NCBI GenBank assembly: GCA_023525715.1
Contig: CM042015.1
Coordinates: 82,307,750 to 82,371,749 of the forward strand
Reading direction: 5' to 3'
Length of the DNA stretch: 64,000 nt
Source of the DNA: Cichorium intybus
Lineage: Eukaryota > Streptophyta > Magnoliopsida > Asterales > Asteraceae
Part shown: one piece after another, positions 26,805-39,683 of the stretch
How positions within the stretch are numbered: position 1 is the stretch's first letter
Layout: every line of letters begins with the position of its first letter
Made by a program: the position numbers and the translations under genes
Notes under the pieces: model-generated
Told to the model about the DNA's origin: nothing
The model's database searches: none
The model's input: only the letters and a program-made list of their open reading frames with translations

Positions 26805-27035
26805 TATTATCAGAGTAAACAAAGATGGAAGAAATGATTCTTCATTGAACTGAAAAACTCAACTACTAACAGTTACAAAGTACGTTGCCTTATATACACA
26901 AGCTAACTAACTACTAACAAACTATTAACTATAGTTCTAACAACAAACTAAACTAGTTAAGTTAGCTAACTGAGGTTACTTTTATTTTAACAACTATCAG
27001 TCAAAGAGTCAACGAGATATCAAATACGTCCAATA
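26805..27035 (-). repeat. 5' LTR of the copia element
   Basis: 231 bp, nearly identical to 22120-22350. Confidence 0.92.
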
Positions 27036-27040
27036 CTATA

Positions 27041-29207
27041 TATCACCTTAGTTTGAGGTTCCAAATAAATGCTTCATATGCACAAGTTAGCTTTTGTGTG
27101 TTCTTGCATCATTTTTATGTTTTGCCCCCAGTTACCCAGTTATGTTGCTTCAAGACTCGATATTTTCTTAACTGCTTCCTTTGGTTTAAAATTACTTTAT
27201 TTAATTATCCTAACATCCTAAATATTCAAATTTAAGGATGTTACAAATAGAACATGGGTGTTCAAGATATCGATGATTTATTTCCCATCTATGTGCTTAA
27301 GGGGCAAATTCAAGTAGAATGGAACCGGCGGGTTTCACGAAAGATGGATACGGTGGCTTTCAAAATAGAAATTAATAAAAAACATAAAACTAAGGGTAAA
27401 ATGATAATCTTATATGGTTTAACACCGGAAACTAATGATATCTATTAGATCTTCCATGATAGGAATTAATTTATCTTTTTTAGATCAACATACCATTAAT
27501 GTAATTATATACCCTATTATAGTAAACTTTCACAAAAGTTATATATTTCCCACCAAATTGAGAGTTATGTTAATGAATAAAATTATTATTACAATTGTAA
27601 AAATACTCTATACTCTATGCAGAGAACCTGTAAAGGAATAAGCAAATAAAATTTATATTTGGTGAAAAAACTCTCATAATAGCTTGTTTCACATTATCAA
27701 TCTTATTTGACAAAAAAACATTGTAGTAAACTTCAACTATGGATGCTCTTACATAGACATAAACGAAATAAAATCATTCTACCGATAATGGATATTTTAT
27801 ATGAAATTTGAATTGTCCAAAGAAATTTTATAGGGACTATATTGTATTTTATAGAGACACAGTATTATAATTTCCATATAAATTCAAATCAATTAATAAT
27901 CGTATAATGGGGTGTTTAATAAATTCTTTTATAGATATTAAAATATATTTTTAATCTTTTAACGTTTAAGTTAATAAAATTTGATATACTACAATATGAA
28001 ATGTGAAGAAAAAAACAAAAGAGAAGTAAAATACCCCAAAAGCAAATATATATATATGAGAACGACACTGCCCTCTACTCATCTTCACTTCCCTTAACCC
28101 CTTGTCTCCTTGTTGTTTTCAAAAGATAAAAACTCTTCGTGAACAACTGCAAGATTTGAAAATTTAAATTATATTTGATCTTTGATAATAAAATTAATAT
28201 TATACTTATCTTATATGATATTATTAATAATCAGACTCGATAATCAAACTTTTTTAAGTAATTACTTTTGTAATCCCAATCAAGTTGCGCACACACATGA
28301 GTTCACTTCTATGCCATTGTCTATAAAGATCGTGTTGGTAACTTTTTACATGGAAAATATCCATAATTTTGATCCTCTCTTTGATGGGCAATCACTTATT
28401 TTCATTATACGAGTTACCGTAAAGAATAATATAAAGCAAATCACTAACCCAATAAACCTTTTTATCCTTGAATGACCCACCACCTAGATGATATGGTTAA
28501 GTATCAATCACCGGTTGCATATTCTTATTCTCAATCATGATCTTGATCAAGATCCCTGATAGCTTAGCGAATGTCAAAACTATACTTGGAATGGTTAGTG
28601 GAATGGTGTGTCTGATTATCAACTAAACCTTTTATTAATGATAAAATAGAAAATAAAATAGTAAATATGTGGCATTTATTAAAGAAATTTTGTAATGCTA
28701 TAATATATATTAAAAAATCTCGATAAAATTTAGAAAAGACCAACTATGATGCATTCGTTCATATATATTCATGTCATGACATGTAGTGATCGATATAACG
28801 AAAAACGATTATAGATAAAATTCAAAATCTTATCATGATATACTCTTATAAAGAGTGTGGGAAAAAGGATATCTAGTTTTGAATGGTAATACCAACGTTA
28901 TTTTATTTATGAGATCATAGGTTGTTTGTATCTTTTATCTTTTATTATATAATGTCATGTATATGTTATATCACTTTTATTCCCTATCATTCATTCCATC
29001 TGGATAAGTTATACATATATTTCAGCCTTCAAATGAAATATACAATTTCGAATACATAATTGTTAGAATTTTAATCGCAAGACAATCAAGAATTGCACAA
29101 ATCGATAAAAACAGATTCCACCTGAACACTATAATGCAATTGGATAGTAAACAAACACAAAAATTTAACGTGGATCACCAATCAGAATAATCGGATATAC
29201 TTATAGT

Positions 29208-29211
<4 letters not shown>
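27041..29211. other. AT-rich intergenic DNA
   Basis: No supported gene. Around 28050-28150 a short TATATATA run and a CT-rich, leader-like stretch (cttcacttcccttaacccc) resemble a plant promoter and 5' UTR on the plus strand, but no convincing exon follows. Confidence 0.45.

Positions 29212-29247
<36 letters not shown>
29212..29247. repeat. (GA)n microsatellite
   Basis: About 18 GA units. Confidence 0.95.
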
Positions 29248-29253
<6 letters not shown>

Positions 29254-29359
29254 TGATTCGAAAAAACCAACAAATACAATCGCTAATCTGCTTGTATCTA
29301 ATTTGCTGCCTTGCACAACCGCCTTTTTTCACACTTCGACACTTAGAAATCCAGGAGAG

Positions 29360-29494
<135 letters not shown>

Positions 29495-29869
29495 TGTGAT
29501 CAAATAAGAAGGAAAAGTTTGGTAGGAATGATAAGAAATGCTTTATTTGTATTTTTTTGACCAACCAACAAAATGAATCATTAGATGATGCAAAGAAAAA
29601 AAAAACATGATTCGCAAAAAAAATTCCCCAAAAAACAACTCAATGATTCATTTTTTACTGAATCAATTTCTTATACGTTCTGTGGACAATTTTAGTGAAT
29701 ATATAATTAATTTCGATTCTTATTCTGAGTTCCCAAAAAAACAACTCGATGATTTATTTTTTAATTCCAAATTCGAATTCGAATTTATTTTCAAATTCAA
29801 ACTTCGATTCTGTTACAATTCTAATAAAGTTGTATAATTAATTTCGATTTTTATTCTGAGTTCTTACTC

Positions 29870-30560
29870 ACTTACATTCTATTAGAATGAAATGCAAAAT
29901 CATACATTAGAATGACTATTATTTTTAAAGAATTCTACTACATATTCTTAAAGAATGCTACTATTTATTTTGAAAGTAAGTTAAACATTCTGGTAGAATG
30001 AATTACAAAATCATACTTATATGAATTACAAAATCATATTTATATGAAAGTAAGTTAAACATTCTATTAGAATGAATTACAAAATCATACTTACATACTT
30101 TGTTAGAATGAAGTACATAGTCAAAGTTGTAATATTTTTGTATGTAAACATAATTAGAATCTAGAGATTCAAAATATGAATGCCTAGAATATTGTATTGT
30201 GCAACATCGAAATGACTTGAATATCATAATAGAAGCTAATATACAAAACATAATGACTACAATATTTTATTAGAATATTACAGTAGAAGCTAATATCACA
30301 TTCTATTAGAATAACTGCCTTCAAATCACACTCAAAAGATTCTTCTTTATTTCTTTTATGTTCTAATTACACAAATATTTACCCAGAATCTACAAGAATC
30401 TTGACATATCTCTCCATGATATTGATCGTCATGTGTATGTTTCTAACCTAAAATCTAAAAGAATCTTGACAAAATACAATGTCATTCTTGACAGAATACA
30501 ATGTCATTCTGACAGAATACAATTTAGACGGAATACAATGTCATTCTGATAGAATACAAT
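29870..30560. repeat. Cluster of ATTCTnnnAGAAT dyads and local duplications
   Basis: CATTCTATTAGAATGA, ATTCTGGTAGAAT and ATTCTGACAGAAT types recur many times. At about 30000-30110 the phrase gaattacaaaatcata is repeated four times. At about 30470-30560 a unit of about 21 nt (gacagaatacaatgtcattct) recurs about four times. No coding content. Confidence 0.6.
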
Positions 30561-31328
<768 letters not shown>

Positions 31329-32490
31329 ATGAATTAGGTTCAAACGAGAATGAAAAAAAATGTTGAAAATCCGAGAATGGTTAGTGGGTGGGTAGGGTAT
31401 GGGTGTTAAAACATAAAATATAATGAATTGTTTCTGGAAAATGAAAGACCGGAGAGATTATCTTTAGAATGTGATATGTACGTTAGTTTGCTATTTTGTC
31501 ATATTTAATTAATAAAATATTAATTTCTAATTTTATCTTATTATATAATATGTGAGAAAAATTATGCTACCTCTGAAGTTTTAATTCGGTCCGCAACTCT
31601 ATTAGTATTATATATATATATATATAGACACACACGAGAGGAAAACAGAAAGTAAGGTGCAAGATGAGGTAGGTTATTGCATATGCATATTATCATATAT
31701 GTATATGTTAAAGTAATGTAAGCAAATCTCTTTTGAATTGATTTGATGACACTTAAAAACTGACATAACAAGAATATTAGGATTCATTAATCAATCCAAA
31801 AGATTTAAGAAAAGAAAGTTTGAAGGAGGCAAACCGAATAATTTGCTTTCATTAACACTGGTACATGTATCAATCATGAAAAGTAAATATATTATTAATA
31901 TATATTCTCTCATGCATCATCCCACATGTTGTCATCATTCGTTTTCCCATTTTGTCTTCGTTCGATTACACCAATGCAGATACAAGCGATGTCCGTAAGT
32001 TCGTAAGTGCATAGAAAGTTAAGCGAATTGTCTGTGGATTATTCTGTGAAAATATCGTACATTTAATAAATAAACAAAATAACTTTTGTCTTTTAGATCG
32101 TTCAATTGAATCAACAAAAGTAAATAATGGTCTTCTTCGTGTGAATGTCTAAGTATGCTTATTTATTTATGTTTATCTACGTTTATTTGTGTTCCGTTAT
32201 TAGATTATATAATATATAATATTATAAAACCGGTAGTAGTTAAAGTGAAGATTATAATTAAGTTTTACAACTGAATTGTTGACAATAAACTTTTACGGTT
32301 TCTAATTTAGATGCTTATATTCATTTATGTAATTATGTTCATTTATATGTTTGCGTCTATTAGTTTGTTCGATTAATTAAATAAATGTAAACAAGTTATT
32401 GTTCGTGTTCGCTTAATTGGTTTATAGCCTTACAATTAAGTCATGAATGTTGGTGTTTGTTTAATAACCATTTTACCTTACATAGGTTTC
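31329..32490. other. AT-rich intergenic DNA
   Basis: A short TA run occurs at 31607-31626. No gene seen. Confidence 0.55.
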
Positions 32491-32493
32491 TTA

Positions 32494-32962
32494 AGAGTGT
32501 TTGAGAGTATTTTTTGAACTCAAAAAATGTTTTTTTTAGTAAAAGTGTTTACTGACTTATAATGTTTGCAAAATGAGTTTTTAAAAGATGTTTGTATTAT
32601 CTTTTGTGGTACAAAAAATCAATAAGTTGATAAATCATTTTTTAAAAAGTGTATGGCTTTGTTTATGTATATAATATGACCAAAAATGACATATTCATAT
32701 AGTTAGAACTATTTAATGCTTTCACATATAATATGATATGAGAAAGTGTAAAGGAATAAAGGGTTGGTGTATTATTAATGACAAATATTTATGTTTTTTT
32801 CATATCAATAAGTTAAAAGCTCTTTAAAAATTCATAAACTTGTTACTTCTAAAAGCTATTTGAAAAACACTTTTTAAACCCAAACATTATTTTTAACTTA
32901 TTGGCTTCTTAAAAAACCAGTAAATCAATAAGTCAATTTGAAAAGCTTAACCAAACATCCTC
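32494..32962. mobile_element. PIF/Harbinger (Tourist-like) MITE, 469 bp
   Basis: Left end AGAGTGTTTGAGAG and right end complement GAGGATGTTTGGTTAAG are imperfect inverted repeats. TTA flanks both sides (32491-32493, 32963-32965). The interior is AT-rich with mirrored ATGTTT/AAACAT words. No coding content. Confidence 0.6.
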
Positions 32963-33343
32963 TTATAAAATGATGATGATAGACATTTCAAGTTTTAAAA
33001 ACTCCACCAAATTACCATATATTTTTTTTCTTTATTTGATTTAGTTATGTTATTAAAGTTTAAAATCGTGTGATCGTATACATGAAGAGTTTGACATTAT
33101 GATGTTTATATTCCTAAGGACGAGCAATAGTATCCGGAAGCATGCAACTTTTGTTAGGGTTAGTGGAGTCGTGAGAAAGATTGTGAAAGATCGTCGGCGG
33201 ACTTGTCGGTGCCACGTCCCCTCCGATTGCGGGTTTGACGAAAGGTGTATGGTGGCAGGTTCATGAAGTATCTCATCCTACACTAGAAACAGACTATTTT
33301 ATTAAAAAATTTAATTTAATTAATTTATTTACATCATCGTCCT

Positions 33344-33351
33344 TATAAATA
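33344..33351 (+). promoter_or_regulatory. TATA box of the PIF/Harbinger transposase relic
   Basis: TATAAATA, about 120 bp before the open frame. It is followed by a 25-bp tandem duplication (tttactctttctatattttctcc twice). Confidence 0.55.
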
Positions 33352-33471
33352 CAATCCTCCACTGCTTCAAAAATTACATAATCCTTTTTTACTCTTTCTA
33401 TATTTTCTCCTACTTTACTCTTTCTATATTTTCTCCAAGTTCATTCCAACTTTCAATTTATTTTTGTTGAA

Positions 33472-34504
33472 ATGTTTTCTTCTGATAATTTGATCAATAT
33501 ATGTCCAACATATTTGTTGGTGAATCTACTCCGTACTCATCATTATCTGAATCATCAAATAACTACAACGTTCACGCATCAACTAGTTTCGAGAATTTAT
33601 CTCCAAAAATATCAGGATACTGTACAGAAACAATTGATACAATATTACTTTGCTCCTGATTCAAAGTTTGATGATGTTAATTTTAGAAACACATTACAAA
33701 TGAGTCGAAACTTATTCGTCTGTATTGGTGTGGATATGGAAACAAACTATCCATATTTTCATACAACTTTCTATGCCAAGATGCAGTAAAGTTTCACTGC
33801 ATTGCAGAAATGCATATATGCTATACAACAACTAGCGTTCGTGAACACGCACGACGCGCTCGATGAGTACTTGAATATGTCAGAACGAACTTCACATAAA
33901 AGCCTTTACAACTTCTGATATGGTATTATTAAGTTATATGGAGCCGAATTTATGTGCAAACCAACATCCAAAGAAATTTAACATTTGTACGTTACACATG
34001 AATCCAAATATAAATTTCTTGGTATGCTACGTAGCATCGATTTTACACATTGGGATTGAAGGAATTGTCCAACGACATTACAAGGCCAATACATGAGAGG
34101 TGATCACAAGTATCCAACAATGATACTTGAAGTCGTAGCGCCGCAAGGTTTGCGGATATGACATTCATATTTTGGTGTCACTGGTGGCAATAACGACCTA
34201 AATGTCCTCTCTCAATCACCACTATTCAACAATACGCTTTTTGGAAAACCAAAAAAAATGCTCATTTATTTTAAACGAGGAAGAGTGCAAGCATGTATAC
34301 TATCTTGCAGATGAGATATATCAAAATTGGACAACTTTTGTAAAATCATTTACCCATCTAGTAACCGCAAAAAGAAGGCGGCACAAGAATGTTGTCGGGT
34401 GTAAAGATATAATGTACGCTTACATTATATTACACAACATGATCATGAAAGATAAATGTGTTGTTGTGTGTTTGACACATGATATCGATCTCCCCATCAA
34501 GTAG
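33472..34504 (+). pseudogene. PIF/Harbinger DDE transposase pseudogene
   Basis: Nuclear transposase of the plant DDE_Tnp4 family. The first frame (33472-33789) contains YYFAPDSKFDDVNFRNTLQM and SRNLFVCIG. The same frame continues past a TAA with QKCIYAIQQLAF, YGAEFMCKPT, the first catalytic Asp in SIDFTHWDWRNCP, RGDHKYPTMILE, and the second Asp in GGNNDLNVLSQSP. There are four in-frame stops. A frameshift then leads to 34202-34504 with YYLADEIYQNWTTFVKSF and AYIILHNMIMKD. Between them the segment that should hold the catalytic Glu (usual VERAFG) is missing, with LVTAKRRRHKN joined directly to the C-terminal HNMI region. The protein is dead. Flanking TIRs were not found with confidence. Confidence 0.85.
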
Positions 34505-35140
34505 AAATAAATGGGGATATGATTATGGAATTAAGCGACCCCAAGAGTTCACCACTGACTTCTATCGGATATAGTTGATCACATAAAGTTTATTTATATT
34601 CTCATATTTAGGTTTTAAATTTTAGTAGTTAAGTTTTCCCGTTTGTAGTTGTGTGTGTTTTTAATGAAATGTTATTTTATATTAATTTTATTTATTGTAG
34701 GTTAAGAATAATGGGAAATATCAGTTTCTTGTGCTGAGGGTTTGAGAAATATGGAAGTGAGATAAAAGAGAAAAATTGATGTGACATTGTGGGTTGAGTG
34801 GGTTAGGTAAAATGGACTCTTCTACCCTTAGATTGAGGTTGTCAAAATATTCAAATTAGTCATATTAACCGAGCCTTGAACATCTTTTATCGTCAATACG
34901 TTCAACTCATTGGGAAGTGTGTCGTGTGGCCCAAATTATAAGCTACAATCAAGAATATTTTGGATCAATGTAAGGATCAAACGTTATCTTTGGAATATTA
35001 TTACTATGATCCTACTCTTTGTTTACTATTTGACTTGGAGATAATATATTAGAAAATGAGGCTTATTATAAAATGAAATTTAGTATAAATTTGAATTTAA
35101 AATATATATTTTTTACTTTGAGAAATCTCAATATCTACTT
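34505..35140. other. Intergenic, probable 3' part of the PIF/Harbinger relic
   Basis: AT-rich, no frame recognised. GGGTTGAGTGGGTTAGG near 34790 may lie near its old end. Confidence 0.35.
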
Positions 35141-35143
35141 TTA

Positions 35144-35742
35144 GATAGCGTTTGACATGTAATACTGGATGGAACAAAACTGAACAAATCACTTTGAAGT
35201 TATGTTAGGCGTGGATGGAACTAGAACAATGATTCGGTCAAATGAGACTAATGGATTAAATTTTAGTCGCATCAAAAAAAGTGGAACAAAGTGGGATAGA
35301 AAGCTAAATGATATAAAGTACTCTTTCTAAACTCTTATCTACAGTCTATCGATACTCATAACCACACCCACACCCCCACCCCACCCCTACTCCCTATCCC
35401 TACCCCATACAAACCCTCATCCCTCACCCCTACCCCTATACCCACACCCTACCCCTACCTCTATCCCAATCCCCATCCCCACCCCTACCTCCCACCCTCA
35501 CCCTCATCCCACCCCACCATACACACATATATGCACATGTGAGGTTACTTATTTATATTTAGTATGGTAAACATATATTAGAAGCAATTTATAAATGAAA
35601 GACAACCTAGTAATTTTAACGCAATTTTTTATTGTCCTAGTGCGACCAAACGCTAAAGATAAAAACTAATTAGTCTCGTCCAGTACAGTTCATTCAATCC
35701 CATTCTATTCAGTCCAATCTTGTCCGCGTACTAAACGCTCCC
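35144..35742. mobile_element. PIF/Harbinger-type MITE, 599 bp, with internal C-rich tract
   Basis: Ends GATAGCGTTTGACATG and, as complement, GGGAGCGTTTAGTACG are imperfect TIRs. The target duplication TTA is at 35141-35143 and 35743-35745. No coding content. The interior includes a pyrimidine-rich tract at about 35356-35520. Confidence 0.65.
35356..35520. repeat. CCCTACCCC/CACCC low-complexity tract
   Basis: About 165 bp of C runs separated by A or T on the plus strand, so the minus strand has many G runs of 3-5. Confidence 0.85.
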
Positions 35743-35745
35743 TTA

Positions 35746-37604
35746 AGGTACCATAATTGCACTTTGTATATTAAAAACATATATGAACCGTCTCTAGGAA
35801 CGACAATCGTCCTATAGCTTCTTGCCAAATAACTTTTTCCTATAAAAACTAAATATATAGGTCAATATATGGTTGACAGAGGGTTATAGTGGTTTCCTGT
35901 ATATGGTGGCAAAATTATCTTTTTGGTTCTTTATAATATTTGTGCCAGATGTTCTTTTATTGTTTCATTGTACTGTTATTCCTTCAGACTATTTATTTCA
36001 TAACTTTTGTGCTAACTGTGGTAAATATTTTCCCATACACAACTATGAAATGTTTGTTGTGCATGAAATTCCCTATGTATTTATTGAGTGTGGACGATTT
36101 AATGTAACCAATAAGAAAATTAGGTTGTGATGCTACACCTTATGAAGATTATCAAATGTCCTAAAAGGAATGATATTTGTTGGACCCTCAAGAAAATGAA
36201 ATTCGAACGTCTATTGTGGAATGTCTTGTCTTATAAACTAATTAATTATTTCATGTTCACTTTATTAACATCGGGTTAGGTCTCTCCTTTTTTGTTGCTA
36301 GGAATGTATATTATGACCTACTTGTGGACATTATTATCTTTCTTTATTGGTAAAACTACATGCTAGATAAGTCTTGATTGTATGTTTGAGTTAATAGGTG
36401 ATCACACTTTGGAATTAACATTCTATCTTGTTATATGATGTATAGATCATGCTTGTCACTTGACAAAGTTTTTATGTACAATCTTCTATTGAGACGGATT
36501 TTACAAATTTATATTAATTGACATATGAAATGGTGTCATATTATTGCAAGTTTAATCATCATCAAATTCTAACAAACATAATGAGACCAAATATAGTCTA
36601 GTGTTTGCATATGGTTACTCACCCCCTTGCATGTCAAATTGAGGCTTAAAACTTCAAGGTGAACACCAGATTTAGTTTTCACGTATCATTTGAATTTAAG
36701 ATGCTAGAATCTAACTCCAAAACATAATTAAACCTTGTTAAAATACTTAAATCCAAAATCCAATGAATCAATGGGTGTTTTTATCAAACATAGGGCTTGA
36801 AACTCCATTAAAACAACATATACTCACTTTTAACCCAATTGAAGGATTCAAAATTATGATTTAGATGTAGAATCATAAAACCTACATCTAAAACATGTCT
36901 TTAAGCTTATTCCATGATAAAAAAATTGGATTTTTAAGGATCAAATGGATGATTCATGAAGCTAGGGTTTGAATATTAAGATAAAGTGTCATAAACCCAA
37001 TTCGTGGTGATGGAGATAAATTCTCATCGATAGATTAGTGTTAGGAACCTTAAATTATACACTAACCAAGAAGTTCATCATAAAATTTAGATATGGTGAA
37101 ACAATGGGGTGCTTAACCATTGTTGAAAGCTTAAATGATAAAGATATATAATAATTAGTTATCGTCCAAGCTTCACTATGATGATTTAGTGTTAGAACAC
37201 AACTAGGACTTCAATGTCACTTTCGAGCTTCCAACTCTCTATCAAATATAAAATTCTCTCCTTTCGCATGCTTCAAGACGTTCAAAAATGGAAGAGAAAA
37301 TGAGAGTTTGGGCTCTCCGATCTAATCATTCACCATTTGGAAAGATTAATCACTCAACATTCTAGTTTATTATTTAGTTGAAGATGACACTCTATTAACA
37401 TTACATAAATTCCAAATTCAACCTTAGATGTTAATATTCTTACAACATAAGTTCCATTCCACTTAAATAGTTTAGGTCGAATAACATACATCAACATCAA
37501 ATTCAACTCATCTTCACAGGACTTAACTCAAACCTAACAAAAATTAATTGATTAAATAAATTTAATATGAAATCATAATTAGTTACAATTATTTAAATTA
37601 ATCT
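35746..37604. other. Intergenic DNA, no supported gene
   Basis: An 85-codon open frame at 35873-36130 has a hydrophobic start and a CANCGKYF motif, but I recognise no family and see no exon partners. The rest is AT-rich without structure. Confidence 0.45.
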
Positions 37605-37613
37605 TAAAATTAA

Positions 37614-37848
37614 GAGTAAATTACAAAAATGGTCCCTCATGTTGGCAAGAAATAACAATAATTGGTCCTACTGTTAAAAAAACACGAAAATGGTCCTCAA
37701 ACTTAAGATTTACTTTCAAAAATGGTCCAAAGACCAAGTTAAATGACTATTTTACCCTTTTTAATTTCTTTTTCATTTTCTTTTAATATATAATTTATTA
37801 AAATAATTAAAAAAAACCACACACCCCCCTCCACCTCCACCCCCACCC

Positions 37849-37916
<68 letters not shown>

Positions 37917-39068
37917 CCGTCCATGTTAACAGATATTTGATTCCAGCAACCACCATTCGTCACCTCTGACAACCACCATTAGCCACCACCGTCAACCACC
38001 ATTAGCCACCACCCGCACCAAATCAAACATGCGGTAACCAAAAACTGTATCTGACCAGTAATAAAAAAACCAAACAAAAACCTATAATCAAAACCGATTT
38101 CATAGAACAACTCCAAAATCAACATCAAACCCGATATAAAACAAAAATCAAATCGATTTCAGAATCAATTTTTAAAATACAGATTTCAGAAACTGTAACC
38201 AAAATCAAACGTTTTTGCAAGCTTGCTTAGAATCGTGAGGAACCAGAACTTCGGTATCATAGTCGTTTCTGTCATTACAACAACTGGAAAATCAAACCCC
38301 AAAACCGTAACTTTCAAAATATATCAACCTTAATCGAACCTTAAATCCAAATCGTAATCAAACCTCAAATCCAAATCGAAAAATCAAAACCTTTATCGTC
38401 TTCATCAAGAGAGAGAGAGAGAGAGAGAAAAAGAGTAGCCTCAAATCCAAATCGAAAAATCCAAATCGTAATCAAACCTCAAATCCAAATCGTAATCAAA
38501 ACCTCAAATCCAAATTGAATTTCTTAGCGAAACCGATGGGTTTGAAACTACCGGCAAAGATGATCCAGATCAGAGAGGGGAACTGGCAAAGATGGCGAGG
38601 CTTCCACCAAACCCATATCTTCAAACCGACTTCACATGCGTTCCAGATTGGGGGTGGCGACAACCACGACGGAGGTTTAACAGAGAAGGGAAGCAACGGA
38701 GATTGGGCAATACTGGTCCAGTGGTCCTGACGGCGGAAGGACGATGGCAGTAATGAAAGGTTGTCGGCGATTGAAGAGAGTAAGGGAGAGGAGTCGTAGG
38801 TTTTGATGCGGAAGAAAGTCAACGGGGGAAGGGCCGAAGGGATAAGGAAGGGGGGTGGGTAAGTTTTTTTTTTAATTATTTTAATAAATTATATATTAAA
38901 AGAAAATTAAAAAGAAATTAAAAAGTGTAAAATAGTCATTTAACTTGGTCTTTGGACCATTTTTGAAAGTAAATCTTAAGTTTGAGGACGATTTTCGTTT
39001 TTTTTTCAACAGTAGGACAATTATTGTTATTTCTTGCCAACCACAGGGACCATTTTTGTAATTTACTC
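37614..39068. mobile_element. Mutator-type foldback element, 1455 bp, long TIRs
   Basis: Terminal inverted repeats of roughly 215-225 bp begin GAGTAAATTACAAAAATGG at both ends and stay about 93-95% alike by eye. It is flanked by a perfect 9-bp duplication, TAAAATTAA (37605-37613 and 39069-39077), the target size of Mutator transposases. The interior has a (CT)n tract and a GC-richer piece at about 38540-38840 with a 108-codon minus-strand frame I do not recognise, possibly host sequence picked up. No MURA transposase is present. Confidence 0.88.
37851..37913. repeat. (CT)n microsatellite inside the Mutator-type element
   Basis: About 31 CT units, preceded by a CCACC-rich stretch. Confidence 0.97.
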
Positions 39069-39142
39069 TAAAATTAATTTATTTTGGTTTCATTTTAGTA
39101 CCTAATAACAATATTCCAATGCCTTTGTATGTTATCCGTCAC

Positions 39143-39673
39143 TTGGGGTGTCAAAAGTCGACACGACACGACAAAAATACACGATACGAAACAAAATTGG
39201 GACGAAATAGAAAATCGAATTCGTGTTCGTATTATGTAAAAGAAATACGGCGCCGTGTCGTATCGTGTCGTGTTCGTGTCTGAAATTCAAAATGATAAAT
39301 CGATAATAACACGAAATATAACCCGATCTTACAGAAAATATTATGGAATTTGATAGCAAGGGAAATGTTACACATTAAGCGATAAAGTCACAAGTTTTTG
39401 AAGACATTTAGCATTGTTTTATGTCATTTCATGTTGTTTTTTGTCATTAAATTCGTGTTTGTCGTGTTTAAATTATATTTTTTTGCGAGAACCTATGGAT
39501 GACATTATGGAAATGATGTTTTTGTTAACTTTTGTCGTGTTTTTTATGTTTTCGTGTTCGTGTTAACGAAAACTACACGACATCGTGTTGTGTCGTGTTC
39601 GGGTTGAGTAAAAGTAATTCATGTCGTGTCGTATTAGCTAAAGCCACGAAACGATAACATGATTTGCCACCCC
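39143..39673. mobile_element. hAT-like MITE rich in CACGACACG, 531 bp
   Basis: Left GGGGTGTCAAAA and right TTTGCCACCCC are inverted ends. TATCCGTCAC is repeated at 39133-39142 and 39674-39683 (10 bp by sequence; a true 8-bp hAT duplication could lie within it). The interior is dense in CGTGTCGTGTTCGTGT and its complement, giving strong foldback potential. Confidence 0.75.
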
Positions 39674-39683
39674 TATCCGTCAC

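Larger units (their letters stand above)
22120..27035 (-). mobile_element. Ty1/copia LTR retrotransposon, minus strand, 4916 bp
   Basis: LTRs at 22120-22350 and 26805-27035, each 231 bp, differ at about two positions by eye. The 5-bp target duplication CTATA is at 22115-22119 and 27036-27040. Domain order Gag, protease, integrase, RT, RNase H is that of copia. The LTR ends read TATTGG…AATA rather than TG…CA. It is probably a few hundred thousand years old, and several nonsense changes prevent self-mobility. Confidence 0.93.

Noticed and set aside
35356..35520. Interstitial telomere
   Set aside because: Plant telomeres are CCCTAAA. Here the C runs are irregular and lack the AAA, so it is only low-complexity DNA.
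35873..36130. 85-codon ORF as a gene
   Set aside because: No recognised family, no splice partners, AT-rich surroundings. Noted only in the intergenic entry.
37739..37972. RERERE open frame
   Set aside because: Translation of the (CT)n tract inside the Mutator-type element.
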